Assembly (NCBI RefSeq): GCF_900100975.1
Contig: NZ_FNFX01000004.1
Location: forward strand, 124,001-188,000
Source: Methylophilus rhizosphaerae
GTDB taxonomy: Bacteria; Pseudomonadota; Gammaproteobacteria; Burkholderiales; Methylophilaceae
DNA length: 64,000 nucleotides
Direction: 5' to 3'
Shown: piece by piece, positions 25,586-34,661 of the stretch
Layout: each line of letters begins with the position of its first letter
How positions within the stretch are numbered: position 1 is the first letter of the stretch
Translations under genes and position numbers: made by a program
Notes under the pieces: model-generated
What the model was told of the DNA's origin: nothing
Database searches by the model: none
Seen by the model: the letters and a program-made list of their open reading frames with translations, nothing else

Positions 25586-27808
25586 ATGGTTTCTATTCAT
25601 AGTCCCAAATCTGCTTTACTCGCCTCAAATGAGGGCGATGTTTCTACATGGCTTGAAGCTGCATCGAAGCGATTCTCGCCTTCCGAAGTTGAGCTAATCA
25701 GCCGCGCCTATGAGTTGGCAGTGCCGCTCTATTCTGGGCACTCAGCACTGACTGGCGCACCACTGCTGTTACACGCACTAGGTGCGGCGACTATCCTGAT
25801 TGACATGAACATGGATGTCGAAACAATCGCTGCCACACTATTGTATGCAGTGCCTGAATATCTCGACGATTGGCGGGCAACGCTGGAAACCCGGTTGGGC
25901 GCCAATATTGCGAGCCTGGTGGAAGGCATTTCACGCATGGAACAAATCCAGGAACTCAGCGAGACCGATAGCGTTCATGGCACGGACCGAAAAAACGAAT
26001 CCCACACGCAACAAATAGAAAGTTTGCGCAAAATGCTACTGGCCATGGCACAGGACATTCGTGTGGTGTTGATAAAACTGGCTGAACGTACGCAAACCCT
26101 GCGCCATTTGTCTGGGGCTAGCCCGAGTCTGCAGAAACAGATTGCACAGGAAAGCCAGAACATCTTTGCGCCACTAGCCAACCGCCTTGGCGTGTGGCAA
26201 ATCAAGTGGGAGCTGGAAGACCTCTCTCTGCGCTATCTGGAACCTCAGGTCTACAAGGAAATCGCAAAAAAGCTGGATGAGCGCCGCGTCGACAGGGAAC
26301 AATATATTATTGACGTCGTGGCAGAACTCCAGAAAGAGTTGATTAAAGCGGACATCAAAGGCGAGGTCGCTGGGCGTCCCAAGCACATTTACAGCATCAT
26401 CAAGAAGATGAAAAGCAAGCATCTGGATTTTACCCAGCTCTATGATGTGCGTGCTGTGCGAGTGCTGGTTGACGATATCAAGGACTGCTATGCAGTACTC
26501 GGGCTCATCCACAACCTATGGCAGCCTATCCCCGGTGAATTTGACGACTATATCGCACGCCCCAAGAGCAACAATTACCGTTCGCTACATACCGCTGTCA
26601 GTGGGCCGCGTGGCTTGGCACTTGAGGTTCAGATCCGCACTTTCGAAATGCATCAGCATTCTGAATTGGGCGTCGCGGCACATTGGCGCTACAAGGAGGG
26701 AGGAAAATCCGACGCCAAATTTGACGAAAAGATTGCCTGGCTACGCCAGATCCTGGCATGGAAGGATGATGTCTCCGAGAGTGGCGACCTTATGGAACAA
26801 TTCAAGAGTGAACTGTTTCGGGATCGCGTATATGTGCTTACGCCGCTTGGTAAAGTCATCGACTTGCCAAAAGGGTCTACCCCGATCGATTTTGCTTATA
26901 CGCTACACACCGATCTAGGGCACCGTACGCGTGGCGCCAAAATTAATGGCAGCATCGTTCCGCTCAATACCAAACTACAGAATGGCCAGCGCGTAGAAAT
27001 CCTGACTTCAAAACATGGTTCGCCTAGCCGTGACTGGTTAAATGCTTCACTTGGTTATCTGCAAAACCCGAGCGCCCGCGCCAAGGTGAGGCAATGGTTT
27101 AAACTCCAGCATTTTGATGAACATGTTGCCCAGGGTCGGGTGAAGCTGGATCGTGAGCTACATCGGGCCGGCATCGGTGCCATCAATCATGAAAAGATCG
27201 CACAGAAACTGCACTTCCAGAAACTTGAAGACTTTCTGGCCGCCATTGGGCGTGGGGATGTCACTGAACATCAAATCTCGCTTGCCATCCAGGAAGATGC
27301 TGCGCCCAAGACAGAAGCCGCAGCAATAACACGCCCTCCCAGACGAAACACAGCGATGCAATCCCAGGCGGATATCGTGATTGAGGGTGTTGGCAACTTG
27401 CAGACGGGTATTGCCAAATGCTGCAAGCCATTACCGCCGGATGCTATTGTTGGCTACCTGACGCGCGGTCATGGAGTGACTATCCATCGCAGCACATGTG
27501 GCTTCATCGGACGTTTACCAGAGGAGCGGCGCGACCGTGTACTGGGTGCGCAGTGGGGAAGCCATGAGAATTTCAGCGCAAATGTTGATATTGAAGTGGA
27601 GGCCCATGATCGCCAAGGCTTGCTCCGGGATATTAGTGATCTATTTGCACGGGAAAAGATTAATGCTATCAAGGCGAACACCATCAGCAGGCACAATCTG
27701 GCGCTGATGCAGTTTTCGATTGAGGTGACAAACCTTGAGAAACTCAGCCACCTGCTGACGCTGATTCAACAGGTGCCGAGCGTCATTTCGGCACAGAGAC
27801 GGGACTAG
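25586..27808 (+). CDS. relA: RelA-type (p)ppGpp synthetase
   Basis: A 740-residue long RSH protein. The N-terminal hydrolase domain is degenerate: where active SpoT proteins have an HDxxED motif, this one reads LLYAVPEYLDD, so hydrolysis is not expected. The synthetase domain has the RelA-type EFDDYIARPKSNNYRSLHT. TGS (VYVLTPLGKVIDLPKGSTPIDFAYTLHT), a zinc-finger-like region (KCCKPLPPD) and a C-terminal ACT domain follow. It makes (p)ppGpp on stalled ribosomes. A bifunctional SpoT must be elsewhere in the genome. Convergent with ada. Confidence 0.95.
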   Translation: MVSIHSPKSALLASNEGDVSTWLEAASKRFSPSEVELISRAYELAVPLYSGHSALTGAPLLLHALGAATILIDMNMDVETIAATLLYAVPEYLDDWRATLETRLGANIASLVEGISRMEQIQELSETDSVHGTDRKNESHTQQIESLRKMLLAMAQDIRVVLIKLAERTQTLRHLSGASPSLQKQIAQESQNIFAPLANRLGVWQIKWELEDLSLRYLEPQVYKEIAKKLDERRVDREQYIIDVVAELQKELIKADIKGEVAGRPKHIYSIIKKMKSKHLDFTQLYDVRAVRVLVDDIKDCYAVLGLIHNLWQPIPGEFDDYIARPKSNNYRSLHTAVSGPRGLALEVQIRTFEMHQHSELGVAAHWRYKEGGKSDAKFDEKIAWLRQILAWKDDVSESGDLMEQFKSELFRDRVYVLTPLGKVIDLPKGSTPIDFAYTLHTDLGHRTRGAKINGSIVPLNTKLQNGQRVEILTSKHGSPSRDWLNASLGYLQNPSARAKVRQWFKLQHFDEHVAQGRVKLDRELHRAGIGAINHEKIAQKLHFQKLEDFLAAIGRGDVTEHQISLAIQEDAAPKTEAAAITRPPRRNTAMQSQADIVIEGVGNLQTGIAKCCKPLPPDAIVGYLTRGHGVTIHRSTCGFIGRLPEERRDRVLGAQWGSHENFSANVDIEVEAHDRQGLLRDISDLFAREKINAIKANTISRHNLALMQFSIEVTNLEKLSHLLTLIQQVPSVISAQRRD

Positions 27809-27894
27809 TGACTTCCCACACCATTGTAGACACCGTTATCGTGAATTAAACTGAAGGCCATCAGAGTCAGTTCTAAAATGGCAGCAAACCATCA

Positions 27895-28974
27895 TCAAGT
27901 CACTGCCTCTTTTTCCAGCAAGGCTTTCTTGCGTTCTATGCCCCAGCGGTAGCCAGAGAGTGAGCCATCCTGCCGGATCACCCGATGGCAGGGAATCGCC
28001 ACGGCGATGGTGTTGGCAGCACACGCACTCGCCACCGCACGCACCGCTTTTGGCATGCCGATTTTATTGGCGATATCGGTATAAGTAACTGTCTCACCAG
28101 CCGGGATTTCTCGCAGTGCTTGCCACACTCGTTGCTGAAAAGCCGTGCCTTGCACATCAAGCGGCAAATCCAAGCCAAGCTTGGGCGCTTCAATAAAGCC
28201 TACGACTTTCGCTACCAAGGCTTCAAACACTGCATCACCGCCAATCAGGTGAGAGCGCGGGAAGCGGTCTTGCAACTCACGCAACAACACTTCCGGGTCG
28301 CTGCCTATCGCAATCGCGCACACGCCTTTATCGCTGCTTGCCACCAGAATGCTGCCCAGTGAACATTCCGCCAGCGCAAAATGAATCTCGGTATTCGCGC
28401 CGCCTTTCACATACTCCAACGGCTTCATGCCCAGCGTTTTGGTGGAGGACGCATAAAAGCGGCTATTAGAGCCATAACCCGCCTCATAAATCGCATCCGT
28501 CACCTTCATTTTGCCATCCAGCTTTTGGCGCAAGGTCTGGTTGCGATGTGCCGATGCATACCCTTTTGGCGTTAAGCCGGTGATCACTTTGAAAATCCGG
28601 TGAAAATGAAATGTACTTAATTTTGCATGTTCTGCCAGCTCGGCAAGCGTTGGGATAGTCTCAGACTCTTCAATCAATCGGCAAGCTTTAGCCACCATCG
28701 CAGCGTTCGCCTCCAGCAATGAGGCCTGATTAGGTTTGCAACGTTTGCAGGCACGAAACCCGGCAGCTTCTGCGGCTTCAGTGGTCAGGTGAAAGGCTAC
28801 ATTTTCAGGACGTGCCGGGCGAGCACCGCACGATGGTCGGCAATAAACACCTGTGGTTTTAACTGAGTAATAGAACTGACCATCTGCCTGTGCATCTCTC
28901 GCTAGCACTTGCTGCCAGCGCGGGTCATTTAGTGTTCTCTCTGCTGCTGTATCTTTCGTTTTTGAACTCAACAT
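27895..28974 (-). CDS. ada: Ada: methyl-phosphotriester and O6-methylguanine repair protein/regulator
   Basis: A 359-residue three-part protein. The N-terminal zinc domain has the cysteine set TTGVYCRPSC (Cys45, Cys49) and CKRC, including the phosphotriester acceptor cysteine. An AraC-type helix-turn-helix spans about residues 95-185. The C-terminal methylguanine transferase has the active PCHRV motif. It removes methyl damage and, once methylated, activates adaptive-response genes. GGAGATCAAGAT precedes the start. An alkB gene is in this window but 25 kb away, so it is not in the same operon. A methylotroph could face endogenous alkylation stress. Confidence 0.95.
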   Translation of the reverse strand: MLSSKTKDTAAERTLNDPRWQQVLARDAQADGQFYYSVKTTGVYCRPSCGARPARPENVAFHLTTEAAEAAGFRACKRCKPNQASLLEANAAMVAKACRLIEESETIPTLAELAEHAKLSTFHFHRIFKVITGLTPKGYASAHRNQTLRQKLDGKMKVTDAIYEAGYGSNSRFYASSTKTLGMKPLEYVKGGANTEIHFALAECSLGSILVASSDKGVCAIAIGSDPEVLLRELQDRFPRSHLIGGDAVFEALVAKVVGFIEAPKLGLDLPLDVQGTAFQQRVWQALREIPAGETVTYTDIANKIGMPKAVRAVASACAANTIAVAIPCHRVIRQDGSLSGYRWGIERKKALLEKEAVT

Positions 28975-29173
28975 ATCTTGATCTCCATGTGATAAGTGAA
29001 AGATACAAGATCATTTAATTCAAAAAACTCCCACTCTTGCTTTTGAATTCTATTCCATACCACTTCACAATAAAATCGAGCCCAACCCTGTGAATCTAGA
29101 TATTTTTGCATCAATTACTACCAAAGAAACACACAAAATTAAATTTCATGCCTTACATAGGCTATCAATTTCA

Positions 29174-29201
29174 TTGTCAACTTATCTCGAGATGCTAATA
29201 T
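29174..29201 (+). promoter_or_regulatory. Candidate sigma-70 promoter of the methyltransferase-ABC cassette
   Basis: TTGTCA (29174-29179) and TAATAT (29196-29201) with a 16-base spacer, in a very AT-rich upstream region about 50 bases before the first gene of the cassette. Confidence 0.5.
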
Positions 29202-29229
29202 ACAAACAATTTTTATTAAAATTAGTGTG

Positions 29230-29246
29230 TTTACTCAGGGAGTAAA
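29230..29246 (+). promoter_or_regulatory. Palindrome overlapping the ribosome site of the methyltransferase gene
   Basis: Perfect 7-base arms TTTACTC / GAGTAAA around AGG, so the Shine-Dalgarno (AGGGAG) sits within the palindrome six to ten bases from the ATG. As RNA it can fold and hide the ribosome site; as DNA it could be an operator. Either would allow control of the cassette. Confidence 0.5.
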
Positions 29247-29252
29247 AAAACA

Positions 29253-30599
29253 ATGAGAAACCACCCGGAGGAATATCTTACTGTCTTAAAAAAGCACTTC
29301 TCAAAAGTGCCGTCGATGGTATGTCCTGAATCAAAACTTTCTTCTACTTTAGCCTCTATCGAGCAAGAGGATGACTCCTTACGTACAACGAATCAAAATG
29401 GCAAATTTACTGCCTTCCAAAGATGGTTTACGTTTAAAGAAGCGTTCGCACCATCCTTTGTCATTGGCGCAATTGAGCGTTTGGGCTATTGGCCTACTCA
29501 CATAATTGACCCATTTGGTGGCATGGGGACGACAGCAATTACTGCTCAACTGCTTGATATTAATGTTACTACTATAGAAATTAACCCTTTTAGCGCAGAC
29601 CTGATTTCGGCCAAAGCAACCCCAATCCCTTTAGAAGCACTCAATCAAATATCTACTGACTTTTATGAGAGGCTAGCCAAAACTCCAGAAAATCTGAATT
29701 TGTTAGCTCATCTTCCGCCTACCTTTGTGGAGGGCGCACAAAAGGATCGTTGGATTTTTTCTGAAAATGTAGCTAAGCGTATTAGCCAATATTTAGGTGT
29801 CATTACCGATTATAAAGATCCGGATATCAAAAGATTACTGAAAGTAATACTCGGATCAACTTTAATTCCTTCTAGTAACGTTTATATCAACGGAAAAGGA
29901 CGTAGATATCGCAGAAACTGGAAAGAGAACCAACCAACTACCCAAGTCTTAGATGACCTTTTTAAAAAACAACTAGAAATCGTTCTTGAAGATAATCGGA
30001 TATTTCAGCATAGGCCGAATGGCATTGTGTCCGTCCATAACGACGATTCCAGAGTGGTGCTATCTGGACTTAACGAAACTACGGATTTGATCGTTTTTTC
30101 ACCGCCCTATCCAAACTCATTCGACTATACAGATATCTACAACGTTGAGTTATGGGTACTGGGATACTTAAAAAATGCTAGCGACAACTCAACTTTGCGA
30201 AAACAAACTCTGAGATCTCATGTACAAGCAAAACGTCCTTTTGATCAGCCTAAAAACACTAGTGAAATTTTAAATAAAACATATAGCGATCTGAAAACTG
30301 TACGTGTAGATCTTTGGAATAAAAATATACCGGAAATGGTTACTGCATATTTTAAAGACTTAGAAGATATATTACTGCATAGCTATCGCCTTTTAAAACC
30401 AAAAGGGAAAGTGATCATGGTCGTAGGGGACTCAAAATATTCAAATGTCCTTATAGATGTAGCAGGGATACTAATCGAGATTGCTAGAGCTTTAGGTTAC
30501 AAAGAAGTTAGTAAACAAGAAGTGCGAAAAATGAGAACTAGTGCGCAACAGGGCGGTACGCACCAACTTGGTGAGTGGATTATTGAACTCACGAAATAA
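29253..30599 (+). CDS. DNA methyltransferase, SPPY type (amino-methyltransferase)
   Basis: A 448-residue protein. Motif I is DPFGGMGTTA (residue 86), the SAM-binding loop, and the catalytic motif IV is SPPYPNSFDY (residue 283). The nearly 200 residues between them could hold the target-recognition region. SPPY is usual for N4-cytosine enzymes, so cytosine N4 or adenine N6 is the likely target. First gene of an AT-rich four-gene cassette with a 32-base gap to the ATPase gene. No cognate type II endonuclease is directly adjacent, so it may protect host DNA from the nuclease at the end of the cassette; that is inference. Confidence 0.88.
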   Translation: MRNHPEEYLTVLKKHFSKVPSMVCPESKLSSTLASIEQEDDSLRTTNQNGKFTAFQRWFTFKEAFAPSFVIGAIERLGYWPTHIIDPFGGMGTTAITAQLLDINVTTIEINPFSADLISAKATPIPLEALNQISTDFYERLAKTPENLNLLAHLPPTFVEGAQKDRWIFSENVAKRISQYLGVITDYKDPDIKRLLKVILGSTLIPSSNVYINGKGRRYRRNWKENQPTTQVLDDLFKKQLEIVLEDNRIFQHRPNGIVSVHNDDSRVVLSGLNETTDLIVFSPPYPNSFDYTDIYNVELWVLGYLKNASDNSTLRKQTLRSHVQAKRPFDQPKNTSEILNKTYSDLKTVRVDLWNKNIPEMVTAYFKDLEDILLHSYRLLKPKGKVIMVVGDSKYSNVLIDVAGILIEIARALGYKEVSKQEVRKMRTSAQQGGTHQLGEWIIELTK

Positions 30600-30631
30600 T
30601 TTATTAATTAACGGCCAATGAGGGTAATACA

Positions 30632-32608
30632 GTGACTGCATCTGTTCAAAAATTAAAACTACCACGGCTAGAATTAATTCAACTTAATCGCTTCTCTCTT
30701 TACACAGCAAATCCAAACGCAGAACTAACTTGCAAAGACGGTGTACTTTGCTTGGTTGGGGCAAACGGGATTGGAAAATCTACACTTTTGTCAGCAATCA
30801 ATTTCTGCCTCACTGGTATGGTTTCCGATCCAGCCAGAACATTCAAATCAATGGATGAGTATTACAACTATACACGGACCTTTTCTGGCAATTACTTCAG
30901 AGGCCGTATTCTTGGCTCTGATGAAGGTGAGGCTGAAATCACTTTAGTTTTTAATTTAGGTGATTATAGGTATGAAATCTGCCGTGGAATGTTTGAACCT
31001 GATGAGCTACGTCGATTGACGATAAAGGAATATCACCGTGATTTAGCCGTTTTAGAAACCGATGGTTTATCCCGTAGCGAGCGTAATAGAGCCTATATTG
31101 AATATTTTGTAAGGCACAGTAATGTCTCAACATTCGAGGAATTTGCTTTCCTACAGCACTTTGTTTTTAGTTTCGACGAGCAGCGCAAAACACTATTCTG
31201 GAATCAAGCCATTATGGAAAGAGTTTTATACAGAACATTCGGTATTGAACCTGATATGGCGAAACAGGCAGATCTTCTCCGGAGAGAAATTGAAAAAAGA
31301 GCCTCGGATGTTAGAAACCGCCAATGGGAAGCTACTCGACTTCGCAGAAGAATTAACGAAATTCAATCTAAAGTGCAGTCCGTACCTGGAGCACAAGAAA
31401 CATATGACTCTCTAATTACAACTCATGAACTTCTAAGTGAGCAATTTGATGAAGAGACTAAACTATTAAATGAAATAGAGGCATCAGTTAAGGATGCAAA
31501 TCTCAAGCTTGCTGAACATTCGATGAAAGAAACTGCTTTACGTGATGAATATGCATTATTTTTTGAGCGTAGCTTCAATCACCGACCCTCAATTGCAGAG
31601 CATCCATTAATCATACAAACCATACATGATAAAGCATGCGGTCTTTGCGGTAATCAAGAGGCTTATGCGATAGATACAGTTCTACGCAAATCTAAAGAAA
31701 AAATCTGCCCAATATGTGATTCAGAGGTAAATCCAGAGCCTCAAACTGCAGAAGATATAAAGCGCTTAGAAGATATTGATAGGAGCTTATCTCAAATCAA
31801 GCAAGCAATAAGAGATGTATTGCATTTAATAAAAGGTTTAAATGAAGAAGAGTCTAAGCTGAGACAAAAATGGGTGTCTACAAAAACACAACTTGATGAA
31901 TTTAATCAAAAAAACAATACAACATTGGATGCTTTAAGAAGAGTACTTAACGAAGGCGGCCTTTCAACTTCGCTAACTATATATGCAGAACAATTAGCAT
32001 CGCTAGAGAAAGAAAAAAACGATGCGTATTCTCAAAGAGAAGTACTGAGAAATCAACTTCAAACGATTCAAAAAAGTTTAGAAAAAAGCTATGTGGATGT
32101 TGAGAAAGATTTCGTTAAAAAGTTTGCAGATCTTGCACATCAGTTTCTTGGAATGCCTTTAACCGTTCAATTAGACGCAAACAATTCTGATGGCCCTAAA
32201 CTTATTGTATCCGTCAGGGGTTCTACTCGTCGCGAACAACAACAACTTTCAGAAAGTCAGCGATTTTTCTTAGACATCGCGTTACGCATGGCGTTAACCC
32301 AGCATATGTCAGATCCAAGCTCATTAGGTGGTATGTTTATCGATACACCAGAAGGATCACTAGATATCGCATATGAAAAGAGAGCCGGAGACATGTTGGC
32401 TATGTTTGCCAAGTCAGGCCATCAAATCTTTATGACTGCAAATTTAAATAGCTCACAACTATTACTAGCCCTAGCAAGAAGTTGTGGAAGACAAAATATG
32501 CAATTATGCAGAATGACAGACTGGGCAGAACTTACTACCGTTCAGCAAGAGGAGGAAAGTTTATTTAATGAAGCATATGCAGTAATTGAACAAGCCATGG
32601 ATGCATAA
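30632..32608 (+). CDS. SMC/Rad50-like ABC ATPase with zinc-cysteine hinge (ABC-3C/Lamassu LmuB-like)
   Basis: A 658-residue protein starting at GTG after GAGGGTAATAC. Walker A GANGIGKSTL is near residue 44. Coiled coil spans about 190-300 and 365-480. The signature-like LSESQRFFLDIALRMAL and Walker B GGMFIDTPEGSLD lie near residues 545-580. In the middle are two cysteine pairs, CGLC (336-339) and CPIC (359-362), which could bind one zinc in a hinge. The head-coil-head layout matches Rad50/SMC ATPases of ABC three-component conflict systems. The stop overlaps the start of the next gene by one base. It probably senses or binds DNA ends and drives the effector. Confidence 0.85.
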   Translation: MTASVQKLKLPRLELIQLNRFSLYTANPNAELTCKDGVLCLVGANGIGKSTLLSAINFCLTGMVSDPARTFKSMDEYYNYTRTFSGNYFRGRILGSDEGEAEITLVFNLGDYRYEICRGMFEPDELRRLTIKEYHRDLAVLETDGLSRSERNRAYIEYFVRHSNVSTFEEFAFLQHFVFSFDEQRKTLFWNQAIMERVLYRTFGIEPDMAKQADLLRREIEKRASDVRNRQWEATRLRRRINEIQSKVQSVPGAQETYDSLITTHELLSEQFDEETKLLNEIEASVKDANLKLAEHSMKETALRDEYALFFERSFNHRPSIAEHPLIIQTIHDKACGLCGNQEAYAIDTVLRKSKEKICPICDSEVNPEPQTAEDIKRLEDIDRSLSQIKQAIRDVLHLIKGLNEEESKLRQKWVSTKTQLDEFNQKNNTTLDALRRVLNEGGLSTSLTIYAEQLASLEKEKNDAYSQREVLRNQLQTIQKSLEKSYVDVEKDFVKKFADLAHQFLGMPLTVQLDANNSDGPKLIVSVRGSTRREQQQLSESQRFFLDIALRMALTQHMSDPSSLGGMFIDTPEGSLDIAYEKRAGDMLAMFAKSGHQIFMTANLNSSQLLLALARSCGRQNMQLCRMTDWAELTTVQQEEESLFNEAYAVIEQAMDA

Positions 32609-33210
32609 TGAAAATTAGAATAAATCCTGTTGCAGCATTTGACACACTCTTTATTGCAAACCAATTACAAAAGAAAAATGGAAGTTTTAGTATTCCGGAA
32701 TTACATATTTTTGGATATTTAGCATGTTTGCTTTGGCTATATCGTGAACAACCTATAGCAGACTGGGAATATAACTTCGTTGGTACTGAGTTAGGCGCCC
32801 CCTTTAGTCAAGACATGGATACTGCTGCGAATGATTTTTTAGAGGTTAGTTTGTTTTATCGTTCACATGAAAGATTACAGATAACAGACTTAGGAATTCA
32901 AAAGTTAATAAATTACGAAAAATTTACTTTGAATAAGAAACGTACAGAATATCTATATGCGGCCTGCTCCAGTACATTAGCATTGTCTGTAGGCATGGTA
33001 TGCACAGCATTGTCAAATGAGCCTGAGCTTAAACGTTCAAATGCAACTCCAGCCAGCCGCTTATTACTTGAGGAGTTAGCCAGATCCCAACTTTATGATC
33101 AATTTAGTATATTACATACTGCTTTCTATGGACGCAGTGACGACCTAAGGCTGCCAGCAGTCACTTGGTTGTCCGCGCTGTACAGTTCAAGTATGTCCGA
33201 ATTAGCTTAG
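32608..33210 (+). CDS. ABC-3C middle component-like protein (200 residues)
   Basis: A 200-residue protein with no known catalytic motif. The beginning VAAFDTLFIANQLQKKNGSFSIPELHIFGYLACLLWLYR and a winged-helix-like region to about residue 110 (VSLFYRSHERLQITDLGIQKLI) resemble the small middle component that bridges ATPase and effector in ABC three-component systems. This assignment rests mainly on position: it lies between an SMC-like ATPase and a nuclease-like gene and overlaps the ATPase stop by one base. AT-rich codon use as in the whole cassette. Confidence 0.6.
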   Translation: MKIRINPVAAFDTLFIANQLQKKNGSFSIPELHIFGYLACLLWLYREQPIADWEYNFVGTELGAPFSQDMDTAANDFLEVSLFYRSHERLQITDLGIQKLINYEKFTLNKKRTEYLYAACSSTLALSVGMVCTALSNEPELKRSNATPASRLLLEELARSQLYDQFSILHTAFYGRSDDLRLPAVTWLSALYSSSMSELA

Positions 33211-33221
33211 ATTGAAATTGA

Positions 33222-34277
33222 ATGAAAAGCCTGCCTGAATTAATTACAGAATTCTGTCAAAATTCTCATGTGCCTATGGCAGAGAGCGAGTTTGGAAATG
33301 CGGGGGTAGATGCCATATTTAGAATAATGGAGGTAGCAAAGAACCTTTATAAGCATCTAGAACCAGAGCGTATAAAAGGTGCCGTTATCATTTTCAAAAA
33401 AGTCGCATCACAGAACAACTCAACGTTAAACCAAAGTCCCGAACGCCCACTTGATTTAAGTAATTTAGCTAACCAAACAATTACCGATCTTATTTTAGAG
33501 ATAGGAGCTGATGAGCAACTATACAGGCGACTACACAATACTCATACATTACAAGATATGGCATCTGACGCTGTTGTATATCACAACAGAAATGGCACAG
33601 AAGAATTTTTAGCTGGTAAGCAATCCAAACAAGTTTCTCGGTTAGATCTGGCATCAAAAAGCCAGTTTGCTGTCCCCACATTTTCTAGCTTGCGAGAAGC
33701 ACTTCAAAAATACGAAACTGAAAATATTCGTGAGTCCACTTGTTACATTTTTAGAGAGTCTTGGCACGACAATGAACGTATTTTCTTTAAAGCGAAACCC
33801 GAATCAAAAATGAGAAATTCTTTAACGCAGTTTCTTCGGAACCGCCTTGCTGGAGATTTTGATGTTTGGCCAGAACAAGTTGTAGATGAAAGTCATCCGG
33901 TCGACATACGAGTACAACCCAAATTTACGAACAATCGATTAATGTTGATTGAAATAAAATGGTTGGGGATTTCAGTCGCTGAAGATGGTCACATTACTGC
34001 CCGCCATTACGAACCTAGAGCTCAAGAGGGCGCCTCTCAGCTAGCAAACTATTTAGACAGCCAAAGACAATCAGCACCAAGTCATATCGTACAAGGTTAT
34101 TATGTAATCATCGATGGGAGAAGGGCTAATCTTCGTGAAGGAACTACTTCGATATCGAGAGCTGATGGTATGTACTTTGAAACTCAAGAAATCACCTTTA
34201 ATCCAGCACCACATGAAACTCGATCTGATTACGATATACCCTACCGAATGTTTGCGATACCTGTTTGTTCTGATTGA
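33222..34277 (+). CDS. PD-(D/E)XK-like nuclease candidate, effector of the cassette
   Basis: A 351-residue protein. The C-terminal half has a beta-strand set with Asp228 in SHPVDIRV, then Glu244-Ile-Lys246 in LMLIEIKWLG, the D...ExK order of the PD-(D/E)XK nuclease superfamily. A Gln-rich helix (EGASQLANYLDSQ) and a strand HIVQGYYVIIDGR follow, as in restriction-type members. The N-terminal 200 residues are mostly helical and not recognised. It starts 11 bases after the middle-component gene. It is a plausible DNA-cutting effector of the cassette; the nuclease call is motif-based only. The 3' end overlaps the HNH gene on the other strand by 37 bases. Confidence 0.65.
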   Translation: MKSLPELITEFCQNSHVPMAESEFGNAGVDAIFRIMEVAKNLYKHLEPERIKGAVIIFKKVASQNNSTLNQSPERPLDLSNLANQTITDLILEIGADEQLYRRLHNTHTLQDMASDAVVYHNRNGTEEFLAGKQSKQVSRLDLASKSQFAVPTFSSLREALQKYETENIRESTCYIFRESWHDNERIFFKAKPESKMRNSLTQFLRNRLAGDFDVWPEQVVDESHPVDIRVQPKFTNNRLMLIEIKWLGISVAEDGHITARHYEPRAQEGASQLANYLDSQRQSAPSHIVQGYYVIIDGRRANLREGTTSISRADGMYFETQEITFNPAPHETRSDYDIPYRMFAIPVCSD

Positions 34278-34642
34278 AATTTTGAGCTTTTACTAAAGTT
34301 GCATTGATAGCATAGCGGCTGAATATTTGTAATATTGTTATTACCCCCCGCTACGATAGGAACTATATGATCTTTCGTCCAAGGGTTTTTGTATCGTTTA
34401 TTGGGTCTCAAGGGTATATTTTCCCAAAGTCTATTACAATTGGGACATGCGAAGTAACTCTTAAGTTTATTAAGCCACTGAGTTCTAGTATGTTCCCCTC
34501 CATTTGCAAGTCGCCTAGCCTGATAGATCCTACTTCTATTTTTTTGGCAAGATCTACAATAAAAACTGATCCTATTAGTTGAAGATGAAGTCCAGCTTCC
34601 AAACTCATTTGAGCCACATTTTTTACATGTTTTATTATTCAT
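34241..34642 (-). CDS. HNH endonuclease
   Basis: A 133-residue protein with four CxxC pairs (CKKC, CRSC, CPNC, CYQC) and an HNH core: WTKDHIVPIVAGGNNNITNIQPLCYQCN. The Asp-His, Asn and the final cysteine pair match the McrA/HNH zinc-supported nuclease type. It runs against the four-gene cassette and its last 12 codons overlap the end of the PD-(D/E)XK gene. It shares the AT-rich composition of the cassette, so it probably arrived with it. It may be a separate restriction nuclease or a homing-type enzyme. Confidence 0.8.
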   Translation of the reverse strand: MNNKTCKKCGSNEFGSWTSSSTNRISFYCRSCQKNRSRIYQARRLANGGEHTRTQWLNKLKSYFACPNCNRLWENIPLRPNKRYKNPWTKDHIVPIVAGGNNNITNIQPLCYQCNFSKSSKFQSEQTGIANIR

Positions 34643-34661
34643 ACTAATTTAATTGCAATAA

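Noticed and set aside
28975-29252. Search for integrase, attachment site or tRNA at the left border of the AT-rich island
   Set aside because: No such feature was found; the region holds only AT-rich promoter-like DNA.
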